From positions 1 through 52,324 of the forward strand of contig UQQR01000011.1 in the NCBI GenBank assembly GCA_900543215.1: DNA of 52,324 nucleotides, in the 5' to 3' direction. This DNA comes from an uncultured Oscillospiraceae bacterium (lineage in GTDB: Bacteria; Bacillota; Clostridia; Oscillospirales; Acutalibacteraceae). Position 1 is the first letter of the stretch, and every line of letters starts with the position of its first letter. Under the pieces are notes generated by a model. That model worked only from the letters and a program-made list of their open reading frames with translations, was not told the origin of the DNA and ran no database searches. Position numbers and translations under genes: made by a program. Below, in pieces: positions 52,230 through 52,324 of the stretch.

Positions 52230-52324
52230 TGGTTTTTCCTCGCTTTCTATATATTCGTTGAATCTCTTGCGGAAAGGCGGACAGCGTATCTGCCTCATGG
52301 TGGCTGTCAGTATCTCTGTGGGTG

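Overview
The window looks like the chromosome of an endospore-forming, fermentative Clostridia species, probably an Oscillospiraceae/Ruminococcaceae-type gut anaerobe. The basis is a complete spoIIIA operon (spoIIIAA to spoIIIAH) followed by an Asp23-family gene, clostridial-type central metabolism genes (hexameric glutamate dehydrogenase, acetate kinase, citrate synthase), frequent UUG/GUG start codons behind good Shine-Dalgarno sites, and large serine recombinases of the TnpX/TndX kind. The assignment is inferred from gene content; no rRNA or tRNA gene was seen.

Bases 1 to about 39,900 are ordinary core chromosome in short operons, most closed by clear intrinsic terminators. In order: a GT28-type glycolipid glycosyltransferase; gdhA; a HAD phosphatase; a minus-strand operon yfhO-hydrolase-purB-glyA; a plus-strand nucleotide/biotin operon (yfbR, deoD, birA); an orphan Wzz-like/BY-kinase pair; citrate synthase; tmcAL plus a DUF4380-like gene; ackA-galK; trxA; asp23 and spoIIIA; a sugar ABC transporter (binding lipoprotein plus two permeases) with malQ; enolase; rlmB with a degenerate P-type-ATPase-like membrane protein; metG-tatD with a 42-residue Asn/Gln/Lys-only micro-ORF behind; a frameshifted EamA transporter; and a quinone oxidoreductase whose frame runs into a truncated SGNH hydrolase.

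Bases from about 39,925 to the end are accessory DNA. A large serine recombinase gene (A) is split by a 5,462-bp element (B). The two halves of A join in frame if B is removed across a GA dinucleotide, and B has 13-bp subterminal inverted repeats. B carries a DUF6061-like gene, a nonsense-mutated small gene, a cargo unit (consensus promoter, 28-codon leader, terminator, Ig-like lipoprotein, secreted V8/trypsin-like protease), a cluster of hairpins resembling a transfer or regulatory region, a ribbon-helix-helix protein, a TnpW-like protein, and its own large serine recombinase, whose start codon appears to be AUA. Beyond A lie a third, unrelated serine recombinase (C), a divergent HTH regulator and ECF-sigma-like gene with a long C-terminal extension, and a minus-strand ArdA-like/DUF6075 pair typical of integrative elements. 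The accessory region continues past the right edge.

The strongest leads are the nested insertion with reconstructible attachment sites, the attenuator-like cargo leader with its protease/lipoprotein pair, the sigma-wHTH fusion beside a recombinase, the pseudo-P-type ATPase, and the micro-ORF whose ribosome-binding site lies inside a terminator stem.
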